Below, one piece after another: positions 7,939 through 16,914 of a stretch of DNA of 64,000 bases. The notes beneath the pieces are model-generated. The model saw only the letters and a list, made by a program, of their open reading frames with translations, did not search any database and was not told the DNA's origin. This stretch comes from Streptomyces sp. Y2F8-2 (GTDB lineage: Bacteria; Actinomycetota; Actinomycetes; Streptomycetales; Streptomycetaceae), in the NCBI RefSeq assembly GCF_014905555.1, contig NZ_BNGS01000001.1:1054001-1118000 (forward strand). The letters are read 5' to 3'. Both the position numbers and the translations under genes were made by a program. Numbering within the stretch: the stretch's first letter is position 1; each line of letters starts with the position of its first letter.

Positions 7939-8400
7939 TCACAAGGGGTTCGTGAGCGTGAGCTCCTCCCCTTCCTTCGCCCACTCCCCCCGGAACGCCC
8001 GCGCCACCCCCGCCGCGACCAGTACCCCGGCCGCGATCAGCAGCGTGAAGAAACCCCAGGCCAGGGGCCACAGGGAGGCGTCCGGGCCCGGGTGGGCGCG
8101 AAGGGAGACGTGCATCAGCGTGGCGGGGGGTGCCGCCACGAGCAGCAGGGGCCAGCCGAGGCCGTCCCAGTGGCCGAAGTAGGCCGCGAGGAGCAGCAGG
8201 GTCAGCGCGAGGGACAGGACGCCGACGACCGTCACGGGCGTCGTCTCCTCGGTGACCCCGGCGGCCGTGGCGCGGTTGCGCAGGTCCCACGGGAGGCACA
8301 GGAGGTACGCCCCGGCCGCGAGCGCGGCGCCGAGCAGGCGGATCAGCCAGCGCTCGGGCCAGGGGCGCGCTCGCATGGGGCGGAACAGCTTCTCGGTCAT
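7939..8400 (-). CDS. Hypothetical membrane protein
   Basis: A 153-residue protein with four hydrophobic segments near residues 20-36, 56-75, 82-96 and 110-132, separated by short charged loops, and an acidic C-terminus. No known motif is visible. No clear ribosome site precedes the ATG, so the start could lie at the inner ATG eight codons downstream. Confidence 0.7.
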   Translation of the reverse strand: MTEKLFRPMRARPWPERWLIRLLGAALAAGAYLLCLPWDLRNRATAAGVTEETTPVTVVGVLSLALTLLLLAAYFGHWDGLGWPLLLVAAPPATLMHVSLRAHPGPDASLWPLAWGFFTLLIAAGVLVAAGVARAFRGEWAKEGEELTLTNPL

Positions 8401-8485
8401 ACGTACGAGGGTGGCCGCGGAGCGGCGGGGTCGGGAGAGTACGGATACTCAGATCCTCACCGCTGCGCGGCCACCGGGGCCGCCT

Positions 8486-8525
8486 CTTACGGCGTCGCCT
8501 GTGCGGCCCCTTACGGCGTCGCCTG
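8486..8525. repeat. 16-bp direct repeat covering an MFS stop codon
   Basis: CTTACGGCGTCGCCTG occurs at 8486-8501 and again at 8510-8525, period 24 bp. The second copy contains the stop codon of the MFS gene (8511-8513) and the last codons QATP. The first copy repeats the same codons and a second in-frame TAA downstream of the gene. Confidence 0.8.
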
Positions 8526-9989
8526 CGCCCCTCGCGTCGTCGTCGCCGCCGTCAGCGGCCGGGCGATGTCCTCCAGCGAGCGCCGTTCCGCGCGTACCGC
8601 GAGCAGGGCCGCGACCAGGCCCGCCGCGCACATCACGGCCGCGCCGATCTGGAAGGCGAGGACCGTGTCGGCGACCTTGCCGGTGCCGGTGAGGTCCGCG
8701 AACAGGATCGGGCCGCTGACACCGCCGGCCGCGGTGCCGATCGCGTAGAAGAAGGCGATGGACATGGCCCTGGTCTCCATCGGGAACACCTCGGAGACGG
8801 TCAGGTAGGCGCTGGAGGCGCCCGCCGAGGCGAAGAACAGCACCGCGCACCAGCAGGCCGTCAGCGTGCCCGCCCCCAGCGAGCCCTGGCCGAACAGCCA
8901 CGCCGTGCCGAACAGCAGTACGCCGGAGATCAGGTACGTCGAGGAGATCATCACCCGGCGGCCGACCGTGTCGAACAGCTTGCCGAGCAGCAGCGGGCCC
9001 ATGAAGTTGCCGATCGCGATGACGGCGAAGTAGTAGCCGGTGTGGTCGGCGGGCACGTCGAAGAACTTGGTCAGGATCGCGCCGAAGCCGAACGTGATCG
9101 CGTTGTAGAGGAACGCCTGGCCGATGAAGAGGGAGAAGCCCAGCACGGAGCGCCTGCGGTAGTCGCGGAAGACCGTGCGGGCGATGACGCCGAAGCCGAT
9201 GCTCTCGCGCTGGTGGATGGTGATCGTGCCCTCGGGCTCCGGAAGCCGCTCCCCCCGCTCCTCCTCGATCCGCTGTTCGATGCCGGAGACCACCTGTTCC
9301 GCTTCCTGTTCCCGGCCGTGGATCAGCAGCCAGCGCGGGCTCTCGGGGACGTGCCGCCGTACCAGCAGGATGACCAGGCCGAGGACGACGCCGAGGGCGA
9401 AGGTCAGCCGCCAGCCCACGTCCTTGGGCAAAATAGCGGTGTTCAGGGCGACGATCGAGAGCAGCGCGCCGCCGACCGCTCCCACCCAGAAGCTGCCGTT
9501 GATGATCAGGTCGACCCGGCCGCGGTACTGCGCCGGGATCAGTTCGTCGATCGCGGAGTTGATGGCCGCGTACTCACCGCCGATGCCGAAGCCGGTCAGG
9601 AAGCGGAAGAGGAAGAACCACCAGGAGTTGAAGGACACCGCGGTCAGGGCGGTGGCGCCGAGATAGACCGCGAGAGTGATCATGAAGAGCTTCTTGCGGC
9701 CGAACCGGTCGGTCAGTCGGCCCCAGAACAGGGCTCCTGAGCAGGCGCCCGCCACATACAGGGCGGCCGCCAGACCGGTGACCTGGCTCGAGCTGATCGC
9801 GAGGCCGCTGCCGGGCTCGGACAGACGGCTGGCGATGTTGCCGACGACCGTGACCTCCAGGCCGTCGAGGATCCACACCGTGCCCAGGCCGATCACGATC
9901 GTCCAGTGCCAGCGTGACCAGGGCAGACGGTCGAGACGGGCGGGTATGGCGGTGGTGACCGTGCCAGGGCGTGGCGCGGTGATCGACAT
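8511..9989 (-). CDS. MFS transporter, sugar/metabolite-porter type
   Basis: A 492-residue permease with about 12 membrane segments. The family signatures are clear: GRLTDRFGRKKLF in the loop after helix 2, RFLTGFGIGGEYAAIN after helix 4, VPESPRWLLIHGRE before the central loop, and KLFDTVGRRVM in the second half. This pattern is that of the sugar-porter/aromatic acid group; the substrate is not readable. GAGGAGGGAGCC precedes the ATG. It is probably monocistronic. The 3' end has been duplicated by the 24-bp repeat. Confidence 0.9.
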   Translation of the reverse strand: MSITAPRPGTVTTAIPARLDRLPWSRWHWTIVIGLGTVWILDGLEVTVVGNIASRLSEPGSGLAISSSQVTGLAAALYVAGACSGALFWGRLTDRFGRKKLFMITLAVYLGATALTAVSFNSWWFFLFRFLTGFGIGGEYAAINSAIDELIPAQYRGRVDLIINGSFWVGAVGGALLSIVALNTAILPKDVGWRLTFALGVVLGLVILLVRRHVPESPRWLLIHGREQEAEQVVSGIEQRIEEERGERLPEPEGTITIHQRESIGFGVIARTVFRDYRRRSVLGFSLFIGQAFLYNAITFGFGAILTKFFDVPADHTGYYFAVIAIGNFMGPLLLGKLFDTVGRRVMISSTYLISGVLLFGTAWLFGQGSLGAGTLTACWCAVLFFASAGASSAYLTVSEVFPMETRAMSIAFFYAIGTAAGGVSGPILFADLTGTGKVADTVLAFQIGAAVMCAAGLVAALLAVRAERRSLEDIARPLTAATTTRGAQATP

Positions 9990-10054
9990 GGCTCCCTCCT
10001 CACGGGCGCCGGGGGTGACGCCGCATGCGCCCCGGGTTCCCGCGCCGGCGCCGG

Positions 10055-11392
10055 TTACGCCCCCAGCGCCCGCGACACCGTGTAGATCAGCAGCCCGGCG
10101 AGCGAGCCCACCACCGTGCCGTTGATCCGGATGAACTGCAGGTCGCGGCCGATGTGCGCCTCGATCTTGCGGGTGGTGTGGCCGGCGTCCCAGCTCGCGA
10201 CCGTGTCGGTGATCAGGGAGGTGATCTCCTTGCGGTAGGTGGTCACGACGTGCACCGCGGCGCCCTCCACCCAGGAGTTCACCTTGCCCTGCGTCCTCGG
10301 CTCGGTGGCCATGCGGGCGCCCAGGGACAGCAGCGAGGCACGTACCCGGAGCCGCAGTTCGCTGCGCTCGTCCTCCGCCGCCGAGACGATCATGGAGCGG
10401 ACGGCCGTCCAGGCGGAGGCGATCAGGTCCTGCACCTCGCCGCGGCCCAGCACCTCGCCCTTGAGCCGCTCCACGCGTGCCCGGGTGTCGGTGTCGGACT
10501 GCAGGTCGGAGGCGAAGTCGGCGAGGAACCGGTCGAGGGCGCCGCGCGCCGGGTGCGTGGGCGCGTCCCGCATCTCGGTGACGAAGCGGAGCAGCTCCTT
10601 GTAGACCCGCTCGCCGACCTTCTTGTCCACGAAGCGGGGTGTCCAGCCGGGGGCGCCGCCCTGGACCGCGGCCATCACCTGGTCGTCGTGCAGGACGAGC
10701 CAGTCGTGGGCGCGGGCGCAGACCAGGTCGACGATCCGTCTGTGGCCGCCGTCCGCGACGACGCGCTCCAGCAGCTTGCCGAGCCCGGGCGCGATCTCCT
10801 GGGCGTCGGCGCGGCGGGTGATGGCCTCGCCCACCACCGCCTGCACGTCGGAGTCGCGCAGCACGGTCAGGGCACCGCGCAGGGCCGTGGCCAGCTCCGC
10901 CGTCACCCGGTCGGCGTGCTCCGGATCGGCGAGCCAGGCACCCAGACGGCTCGCTATGCCGACGGCGCGCAGCCGCTGCCGTACGACCTCCTGGGACAGG
11001 AAGTTCTCCCCGACGAACTCACCGAGGGAGACGCCGAGCTGGTCCTTCTTGTTCGGGATGATCGCCGTGTGCGGGATCGGCAGGCCGAGCGGGTGACGGA
11101 AGAGGGCCGTGACCGCGAACCAGTCGGCGAGCGCGCCGACCATGCCCGCCTCGGCGGCCGCCGCCACATAACCCGCCCAGGGCCCCGCGCCCGCGTTCTG
11201 CGCCCATCTGGCCAGCGCGTACACGACCGCGACGAGCAGCAGCAGCCCGGTCGCCGTGCCCTTCATCCGGCGCACGCCCCGGCGCTTCTCCTCGTCGGCC
11301 GGGCTGAAGGACGTCATCGCCCGGCCGGCGGCGACGCCCGGGCCGGACGGCTGCCGCACCGTCACCTCGTCGTCCGTCTTCGTCCGTTCCAT
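10055..11392 (-). CDS. DUF445 family membrane protein
   Basis: A 445-residue protein. After a polar N-terminus it has one membrane helix (GLLLLVAVVYALARW), then the DUF445 hallmarks GYVAAAAEAGMVGALADWFAVTALFR and HPLGLPIPHTAIIPNKKDQLG, a long helical region, and a final hydrophobic helix near GTVVGSLAGLLIYTVSRA. YjiN-type proteins are inner-membrane proteins of unknown role. The ATG at 11392 is chosen for its GGTGGAG ribosome site; the frame is open 59 codons further upstream. Confidence 0.85.
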   Translation of the reverse strand: MERTKTDDEVTVRQPSGPGVAAGRAMTSFSPADEEKRRGVRRMKGTATGLLLLVAVVYALARWAQNAGAGPWAGYVAAAAEAGMVGALADWFAVTALFRHPLGLPIPHTAIIPNKKDQLGVSLGEFVGENFLSQEVVRQRLRAVGIASRLGAWLADPEHADRVTAELATALRGALTVLRDSDVQAVVGEAITRRADAQEIAPGLGKLLERVVADGGHRRIVDLVCARAHDWLVLHDDQVMAAVQGGAPGWTPRFVDKKVGERVYKELLRFVTEMRDAPTHPARGALDRFLADFASDLQSDTDTRARVERLKGEVLGRGEVQDLIASAWTAVRSMIVSAAEDERSELRLRVRASLLSLGARMATEPRTQGKVNSWVEGAAVHVVTTYRKEITSLITDTVASWDAGHTTRKIEAHIGRDLQFIRINGTVVGSLAGLLIYTVSRALGA

Positions 11393-11635
11393 CCACTCCA
11401 CCCGTCCGCGTCCCCCGTACACATTGTCCCTTCCCGGCCGACTCATGGAACGGAACAGGAGTTCCCGACGTCTTGTCCGGAGAGGGAAGATTCGGGGGCT
11501 TTCCATGGTTACGTCGGGGGTTTCCCCAGGGGGCCGGCCCAGGGCCGCGCCGGTTCCCTTCCGCCCCATGACGCATCATGGGAATGATCAATACGGAGCC
11601 CGGGGCTCCGCTCGCCCTAGGAGACAACGCACCGC

Positions 11636-12967
11636 ATGACCAGGAAACACGGTTATGCCCTGCTGGCGGCTGTCCTGACGATCGTTCTGGCCGTCTCGGC
11701 CGCCATATACACAGCCGTCGCGGCCGGTGACGGCAGCCGCCGCAGCACTCCGGCCGCCGGCCGGCCGACCCCGCCGAACGCCGCCGAACCCGCCTCCACC
11801 GGCATCTGGGTGGGCGCATGGGCGGCCTCGCCGTCCGGCGCCGAGCCCGGGACGCGGACGACGGGCATGGCGGGCAGGTCCGTCCGCAACGTCGTACACG
11901 TCGGCGTCGGCGGGACGAGTGCCCGCATCACGCTGTCCAATCTCTACGGCGGACAGCCGCTGAGCGTCACGCACGCCTCGATCGGCCTCGCCGCCACGGA
12001 CGACACCGCCCGGGTGGCCGCCGGCACCATGCGCCGGCTCACCTTCGGCGGCCTCCCCTCGGTCGTCATCGCCCCCGGCGGACAGGTGGTCAGCGACGCC
12101 GTACGGATCGTCGTCCCGCGCGACGCGGACGTGCTGGTGACCACCTACTCCCCCACGCCGTCCGGCCCGGTCACCTACCACCGGCACGCCCGGCAGGTCT
12201 CCTACGCGGCCCAGGGCGACCGCACCGAGGACACCAGCGGCGCCCCCTTCACCGCCCCCACCCTCTCCTGGCGCTATCTGACCGCGCTCGACCTGCTCAG
12301 CAACGAGGCGACGGGCGCCGTCGTCGCGCTCGGCGACTCGATCACCGACGGCATCACCTCCACCGTGGGCGCCGACCGCCGCTGGACGGACGTGCTGTCC
12401 GAGCGGCTGCGCGAGGCGGCCGGATCGGGTGACGTGCCCCGCTACAGCGTGGTCAACGAGGGCATCAGCGGCAACGAGGTCCTGGTGAGCGGCGGAGGCC
12501 GGCCGGCCGACAACCCGAGCGGTCTGAGCCGCTTCGGCCGCGACGTGCTGGAGCGCACGAACGTCAAGGCCGTCGTCATCGACCTCGGCGTCAACGACAT
12601 CATCCACAACCCCGGCCAGGCCGACCCGGACCGGATCACCGCGGGGCTGCGCACCCTCGTCCACGAGGCCCACGCACGCGGCCTGAAGGTCGTCGGCGCG
12701 ACGCTGATGCCGTTCAAGGGCCACCGCGTCTACCGGGCCGACCGCGAGCAGGTGCGCCAGGCCGTCAACGCGCAGATCCGCTCCGGGACCGTGTTCGACG
12801 CGGTCGTCGACTTCGACCGGGCGCTGCGCGACCCCTACGACCCGCACCGCCTGCGCTCCGACTACGACTCGGGCGACCACCTCCACCCCAGCGACAAGGG
12901 GTTCCGGAGGATGGCGGAGGCCGTCGACCTGGCCTCGCTCAAGGGCGCCGCGCCCGCCGAGCTGTAA
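11636..12967 (+). CDS. Secreted SGNH/GDSL hydrolase (lipase/esterase)
   Basis: A 443-residue exported enzyme. A signal peptide or membrane anchor (MTRKHGYALLAAVLTIVLAVSA) is followed by a beta-rich region. The SGNH blocks are visible: GDSITDG with nucleophile Ser235, the glycine of block II in VVNEGISGNE, the asparagine of GVNDI, and DHLH with Asp414 and His417. It hydrolyses ester bonds of lipids or acylated sugars outside the cell. Homologues in Streptomyces are annotated as SGNH hydrolases. The start follows AGGAGACAACGC. Confidence 0.92.
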   Translation: MTRKHGYALLAAVLTIVLAVSAAIYTAVAAGDGSRRSTPAAGRPTPPNAAEPASTGIWVGAWAASPSGAEPGTRTTGMAGRSVRNVVHVGVGGTSARITLSNLYGGQPLSVTHASIGLAATDDTARVAAGTMRRLTFGGLPSVVIAPGGQVVSDAVRIVVPRDADVLVTTYSPTPSGPVTYHRHARQVSYAAQGDRTEDTSGAPFTAPTLSWRYLTALDLLSNEATGAVVALGDSITDGITSTVGADRRWTDVLSERLREAAGSGDVPRYSVVNEGISGNEVLVSGGGRPADNPSGLSRFGRDVLERTNVKAVVIDLGVNDIIHNPGQADPDRITAGLRTLVHEAHARGLKVVGATLMPFKGHRVYRADREQVRQAVNAQIRSGTVFDAVVDFDRALRDPYDPHRLRSDYDSGDHLHPSDKGFRRMAEAVDLASLKGAAPAEL

Positions 12968-12993
12968 CCCGGCTCACCGAGCCGCGATCCCGC

Positions 12994-13899
12994 TCACCAG
13001 CCGCCGTGACGGCGCCGGTCGCGCTCCTCGCGCCGCGCCTCACGGCGCTCGCGGTGCTCCTCCCGCCGCTCCTCGCGGCGTTCGCGTGTCCAGTCGCGGT
13101 GCTCCTCGAGCGCCTTGTGGACGTCGAGCAGGCGCTCCACGCCCTCACGGGGGGAGTCCTCCAGTTCCCGGCGACCGGCCTTGCGCTCCAGCTTCTCCTG
13201 GCGCCGCTGCTCCTTCAGCCGCTGCCGCTCGGCCTTGGTCAGCTTGCGCTCGACACCGACCCCGCCCCAGAACGCGAACCCGGTGATGACCACGCGCGGC
13301 GCGCCCGGCTCCCCCGGCACGCCCTCCTCACGGTGGTCGAAGCCGCCCATGATGCCGATGCCGCGCACGACCACCTCGACGCCGGGCGGCACGATGACGT
13401 TCATCCCGCCCATGATCGCGACGCAGTTGATCACGACCTCGCGGTCCGCGAAGTCCGCCTCCCTGAGGTCGATCTCACCGCCGCCCCAGAAGGCGAAGCA
13501 GTTGAACCGCCTGGGCACCCGCCAGCGGCCCTTGCGCTGGAACCCGGACATCACGGCGACCGCCCACGTGGACGACCCCTCGCCACCGGTGATCCGCTCG
13601 GACCAACGGCCGCTCTGCACGGGCTCCTTGGTCAGGGACACGGCCGGCGGCGTGACGCCCGCGGCCGGCAGGTCCCGGGTGATCGGCGCCAGTTCGCGGT
13701 ACGTCCGCGCCTTGTACGTCGACTCCAGCCGCTCCTCGAACTCCTCCATGTCGAGACGGCCCTCCGCGAGGGCGTCCCTGAGGACCTCGGCGACTCGTTC
13801 GCGATCGGCGTCGGAGGCGCGCAGATCCGGATCCGGGACCGGGGTGTGCGGCGCCGGCCGCTGCTCGTCGCTTCCCCCGTGAGACACAGCGTCGGTCAT
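12994..13899 (-). CDS. DUF1707 SHOCT-like domain protein with charged C-terminus
   Basis: A 301-residue protein. Residues 25-80 form the DUF1707 domain (DLRASDADRERVAEVLRDAL, GRLDMEEFEERLESTYKART). The middle holds a cell-wall-active-antibiotic-response-like beta region with repeated FWGG/MGG turns (NCFAFWGGGEIDL, VVINCVAIMGGMNV, GFAFWGGVGVE). The last 90 residues are almost only Arg, Glu and Lys helices, probably coiled coil. A TAGGCT -10 (13907-13912, minus) lies 7 nt before ATG, suggesting a leaderless mRNA. The function is unknown; related proteins respond to envelope stress. Confidence 0.8.
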   Translation of the reverse strand: MTDAVSHGGSDEQRPAPHTPVPDPDLRASDADRERVAEVLRDALAEGRLDMEEFEERLESTYKARTYRELAPITRDLPAAGVTPPAVSLTKEPVQSGRWSERITGGEGSSTWAVAVMSGFQRKGRWRVPRRFNCFAFWGGGEIDLREADFADREVVINCVAIMGGMNVIVPPGVEVVVRGIGIMGGFDHREEGVPGEPGAPRVVITGFAFWGGVGVERKLTKAERQRLKEQRRQEKLERKAGRRELEDSPREGVERLLDVHKALEEHRDWTRERREERREEHRERREARREERDRRRHGGW

Positions 13900-13959
13900 G
13901 GGCGCCAGCCTACGAGTTCGCGGCGCCCCGGACCACGCCGCGGACCTCCCCGGCCGCGT

Positions 13960-14067
13960 GCACCTCCGTGCGCTACTCCGCGGGCACCTCCGTGCGCTCC
14001 TCCGCAGGCACCTCCGTGCGGTTCCCCGCAGGCACCTCCGAGGGCACCTCCGTGTGCTTCTCCGCGT
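13960..14067. repeat. 24-bp tandem repeat at the 3' end of the ABC ATPase gene
   Basis: Units at 13960-13983, 13984-14007, 14008-14031, a half unit at 14032-14043, and 14044-14067 encode about eight residues each (EERTEVPA-like). The stop codon of the gene (13973-13975) lies inside the last unit, where a GAG codon of the neighbouring unit has become TAG, so the repeat extends 13 bp past the gene. Confidence 0.85.
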
Positions 14068-15010
14068 ACATCTTCGCGATCACCGCCTCGATGTCCGGCT
14101 CCCGCACCGACAGGTCCACCAGCGGATACTCCGCCGCGACCCGCGCCACCAGCGGCGCCGCCGACTGCGACGCCGGGAACGCGAGCCACTGCCGCGGCCC
14201 CTCCACCCGCACCACGCGCGCGGGCGGCGCCTGGATCGGCGGCAGCTCCCGCTCCAGGTCGACCACCAGGGTGCGTTCGCTGTCGCCGACCTCGTGCAGC
14301 CCGGCGAGCGGGCCGTCGTACATCAGGCGGCCGTGGTCGATGACCATCACGCGGGAGCACAACTGCTCGATGTCCTGGAGGTCGTGCGTGGTCAACAGCA
14401 CCGTCGTACCGCGCTCGGTGTTCACCTCCCGCAGGAACTCCCGCACCTTCGCCTTGGAGATGACGTCCAGCCCGATCGTCGGCTCGTCCAGGTACAACAC
14501 CTCGGGGTCGTGCAGCAGCGCCGCCGCGATGTCGCCGCGCATCCGCTGTCCCAGCGACAGCTGCCGCACCGGCACGTCCAACAGGGCGCCCAGCTCCAGC
14601 AGTTCGACCAGGCGGTCGAGGTTCTCGCGGTAACGGGCGTCCGGGATGCGGTACATGCGGTGCATCAGGTGGTAGGAGTCGATCAGCGGCAGGTCCCACC
14701 ACAGGGTCGTACGCTGCCCGAACACCACGCCGATGCGCTGCGCGAGCCGGGTCCGTTCCCGTGAGGGGTCGATGCCGGCGACCCGCAGCCGGCCGCCGCT
14801 CGGGGTCAGGATCCCGGTCAGCATCTTGATCGTGGTGGACTTCCCGGCGCCGTTCGGCCCGATGTAGCCGACCATCTCGCCGCGCGCCACGGTGAAGGAG
14901 ATCGAGTCCACGGCCCGCACCTGCCGCCGCTCGCTCTTCAGGAACCCGGTCCTCTTGCGCACGTCGAAGACCTTCTCGACGCGGTCGAGTTCGATGAAGC
15001 CGCCGCTCAT
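13973..15010 (-). CDS. ABC-2 exporter ATP-binding protein
   Basis: A 345-residue ATPase. Walker A is GPNGAGKST, the Q-loop is in VVFGQRTTLWWDLP, the signature is LSLGQRMRGDIA, Walker B is VLYLDEPTIGLD and the switch His is in LLTTHDLQD. The FGQRxxLWWDLP Q-loop is typical of the ATPases that pair with ABC2_membrane_6 (DUF990) permeases, as found directly upstream. The C-terminal 30 residues are an imperfect (EVPAE)n repeat. It energises export by the two permeases at 15020 and 15912 and is transcribed with them. Confidence 0.93.
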   Translation of the reverse strand: MSGGFIELDRVEKVFDVRKRTGFLKSERRQVRAVDSISFTVARGEMVGYIGPNGAGKSTTIKMLTGILTPSGGRLRVAGIDPSRERTRLAQRIGVVFGQRTTLWWDLPLIDSYHLMHRMYRIPDARYRENLDRLVELLELGALLDVPVRQLSLGQRMRGDIAAALLHDPEVLYLDEPTIGLDVISKAKVREFLREVNTERGTTVLLTTHDLQDIEQLCSRVMVIDHGRLMYDGPLAGLHEVGDSERTLVVDLERELPPIQAPPARVVRVEGPRQWLAFPASQSAAPLVARVAAEYPLVDLSVREPDIEAVIAKMYAEKHTEVPSEVPAGNRTEVPAEERTEVPAE

Positions 15011-15019
15011 GAATCCCTC

Positions 15020-15919
15020 TCAGTTCCCCGTGCTCTGGTACGAACGCAGTCCGACCCGCCACGCCAGCCCCGAGAGCGCACAGCAGCCCGCCGCCACCAG
15101 CGGCGGGGCGAAGGCGGCCCAGGACGGCAGGTCGAGCGGATAGGGCCGCCCCAGCACGTACAGCGCGGGCAGCCAGTTGACGAAGGCGAGCGGCAGCACG
15201 AACGTCACCCCGCGCAGCAAGTCCTTCGCGAACACCGTGGGCGGGTACTGCAACAGCGTCTGCCCGCCGTACGTGAAGGAGTTCTGCACCTCGGAGGCGT
15301 CCTGCGCGACGAACTGGAACGCCGCGCCCGCCACGAACACCGCGCAGAAGATCCCGGCGCCGCTCGCCAGCGCCAGCGGGACCATCAGCACCTTCAGCGG
15401 GGTCCAGGAGACGTCCAGGGCGGCGACGGCGTACCCGAGGACCAGCACGCCCTGGGTGACCCGGCCGAGGCGGCGCAGCCCGAAGCGGTCCGCGGCGACC
15501 TGCGCCAGCACCGGCACCGGGCGCACCAGCAGCGTGTCCAGCGTGCCGTCGCGCACCCGCCGCCCCAGCCGGTCCATCGAGCCGAGCGCGAGGTCGGCGA
15601 GACCGAAGGCGGTCGCGGACAGGCCGTACAGGAACGCGACCTCCGGCAGGCTGTAGCCGCCGAGCGTGTCGATCCGCGAGAACATCAGCATGATCGCGAC
15701 GAAGTCCAGCGCGGTGCCGGCGAAGTTGCCGAGCGTGGTCATCGCGAAGGAGGCGCGGTAGGCCATGGTGGAGCGGATCCACATGGCGGTGATCAGACGG
15801 TAGGCGCGCAGACCCTCGCGCACCCGGCCGTAGGCCTCCGCGCGCGCCGGGCCGTACGGCTCCGTGCCCCTGGACGTGGTGTCAGCCACGCTGGACTCAG
15901 CCACCCTGGACTCAGCCAC
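15020..15919 (-). CDS. ABC-2 family permease, second of the operon
   Basis: A 299-residue membrane protein of the ABC2_membrane_6 (DUF990) type, with six hydrophobic segments after a 40-residue soluble N-terminus. The conserved features are the helix after WIRSTMAYR, the DTLLVRPVP loop and the FVNWLPALYVLGRP end. The GTG start at 15919 overlaps the stop of the upstream permease by 8 bp. The same GTGGCTGAGTCCAG unit is repeated, so GTG at 15904 is an equally possible start. It forms the exporter channel with the next permease. Confidence 0.88.
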   Translation of the reverse strand: MAESRVAESSVADTTSRGTEPYGPARAEAYGRVREGLRAYRLITAMWIRSTMAYRASFAMTTLGNFAGTALDFVAIMLMFSRIDTLGGYSLPEVAFLYGLSATAFGLADLALGSMDRLGRRVRDGTLDTLLVRPVPVLAQVAADRFGLRRLGRVTQGVLVLGYAVAALDVSWTPLKVLMVPLALASGAGIFCAVFVAGAAFQFVAQDASEVQNSFTYGGQTLLQYPPTVFAKDLLRGVTFVLPLAFVNWLPALYVLGRPYPLDLPSWAAFAPPLVAAGCCALSGLAWRVGLRSYQSTGN

Positions 15920-15927
15920 CCTGGACC
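15891..15927. repeat. 15-bp tandem repeat over the permease stop/start overlap
   Basis: CTGGACTCAGCCACC occurs at 15891-15905 and 15906-15920, with partial copies on both sides. On the minus strand each unit reads GGTGGCTGAGTCCAG and carries both a GTG start and the TGA used as stop by the upstream permease (15912-15914). Confidence 0.8.
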
Positions 15928-16712
15928 ACCACCCGCCGGGTCGCCGCCGACTGCACCAGCCGCCCCACGGCCAGCAGCACCACCGCCCACGCGCCCTGGA
16001 AGGCGTACGTCGACAGGGGGTCCGCCGTGCCGAGCAGCACGTCCAGAGGGGCCTGGAGCAGCGCCGACCAGGGCAGCACGCGGACGATCTCGCCGAGCGC
16101 GCCGGGGAAGACGTTCAGCGGCAGCAGCATGCCCGAGCAGAAGACCGCCAGCAGCCAGGACAGCTGGGCCACCCCCGCCCCGTCCAGCAGCCAGAACGCG
16201 CAGAGCGCCACGACGAACCGGACCGCGAAGCTCACCACCACCCCGAACCCGACCGCGACCAGGAAGGCCAGCCAGGTCAGCGGGCTCGTGGGCAGCGCGA
16301 GCGGGAACAGCAGCGCGCCCACCACCAGCGGCACCACGCCCCGGCCGAGCAGGTGGAACAGCGCCCGCCCCGCGTCCGCGGACAGCCACCACAGCTGGAG
16401 GTCGGCGGGCCGGTACAGGTCGATCGCGATGTCACCGGTGCGGATGCGCTCGATCAGCTCGTCCTCGAAGCCACCGCCCATCGCCGAGACCGTCATCAGC
16501 AGCGCCTGCCCCGTCCACACGTACGTCAGCGCCTGACCCTCGTCGTAACCCCCCAGGTGCGGCCGTTCGTGCCACAGGGCCATATAGGTGTATGCCAAGA
16601 TCAATCCGAAGACTGTGTTGGTGAACACCCCCGCCGCGGTCGCGGTCCGGTAGGTCGCGTACCTCCGGAAACCACCGGCGGCTACAGCGGCGTACAACCG
16701 CCCTGCCCCCAC
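15912..16712 (-). CDS. ABC-2 family permease, first gene of the exporter operon
   Basis: A 266-residue membrane protein with six predicted helices, matching the ABC2_membrane_6 family: FGLILAYTYMALW helix, DELIERIRTGDIAIDLYRP loop, and the FWLLDGAGVAQLSWLLAVF helix. The RTGDIAIDLYRPADLQ loop parallels the DTLLVRPVP loop of its partner. With the ATPase it makes a heteromeric ABC-2 exporter; the substrate is unknown. The ribosome site is not strong. The gene heads the operon. Confidence 0.88.
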   Translation of the reverse strand: MGAGRLYAAVAAGGFRRYATYRTATAAGVFTNTVFGLILAYTYMALWHERPHLGGYDEGQALTYVWTGQALLMTVSAMGGGFEDELIERIRTGDIAIDLYRPADLQLWWLSADAGRALFHLLGRGVVPLVVGALLFPLALPTSPLTWLAFLVAVGFGVVVSFAVRFVVALCAFWLLDGAGVAQLSWLLAVFCSGMLLPLNVFPGALGEIVRVLPWSALLQAPLDVLLGTADPLSTYAFQGAWAVVLLAVGRLVQSAATRRVVVQGG

Positions 16713-16914
16713 GGGAGTCCTCCCTTCGACGCGTTCCGGGCGAAGCGCAGGAGCCTAGCGCGCGGACGAAGTGGTGTACCACACGTTTTCCCGCGCGGAA
16801 CGTCCCTCGTGCCGGGAACTGGAACGCAAGGTGCGACAGTCTTCATCAGGGGATGCAGATGGCGTACGAGGACGTACGGGAACGTACGACGCGAAACGGG
16901 AGTCCGGCACCACG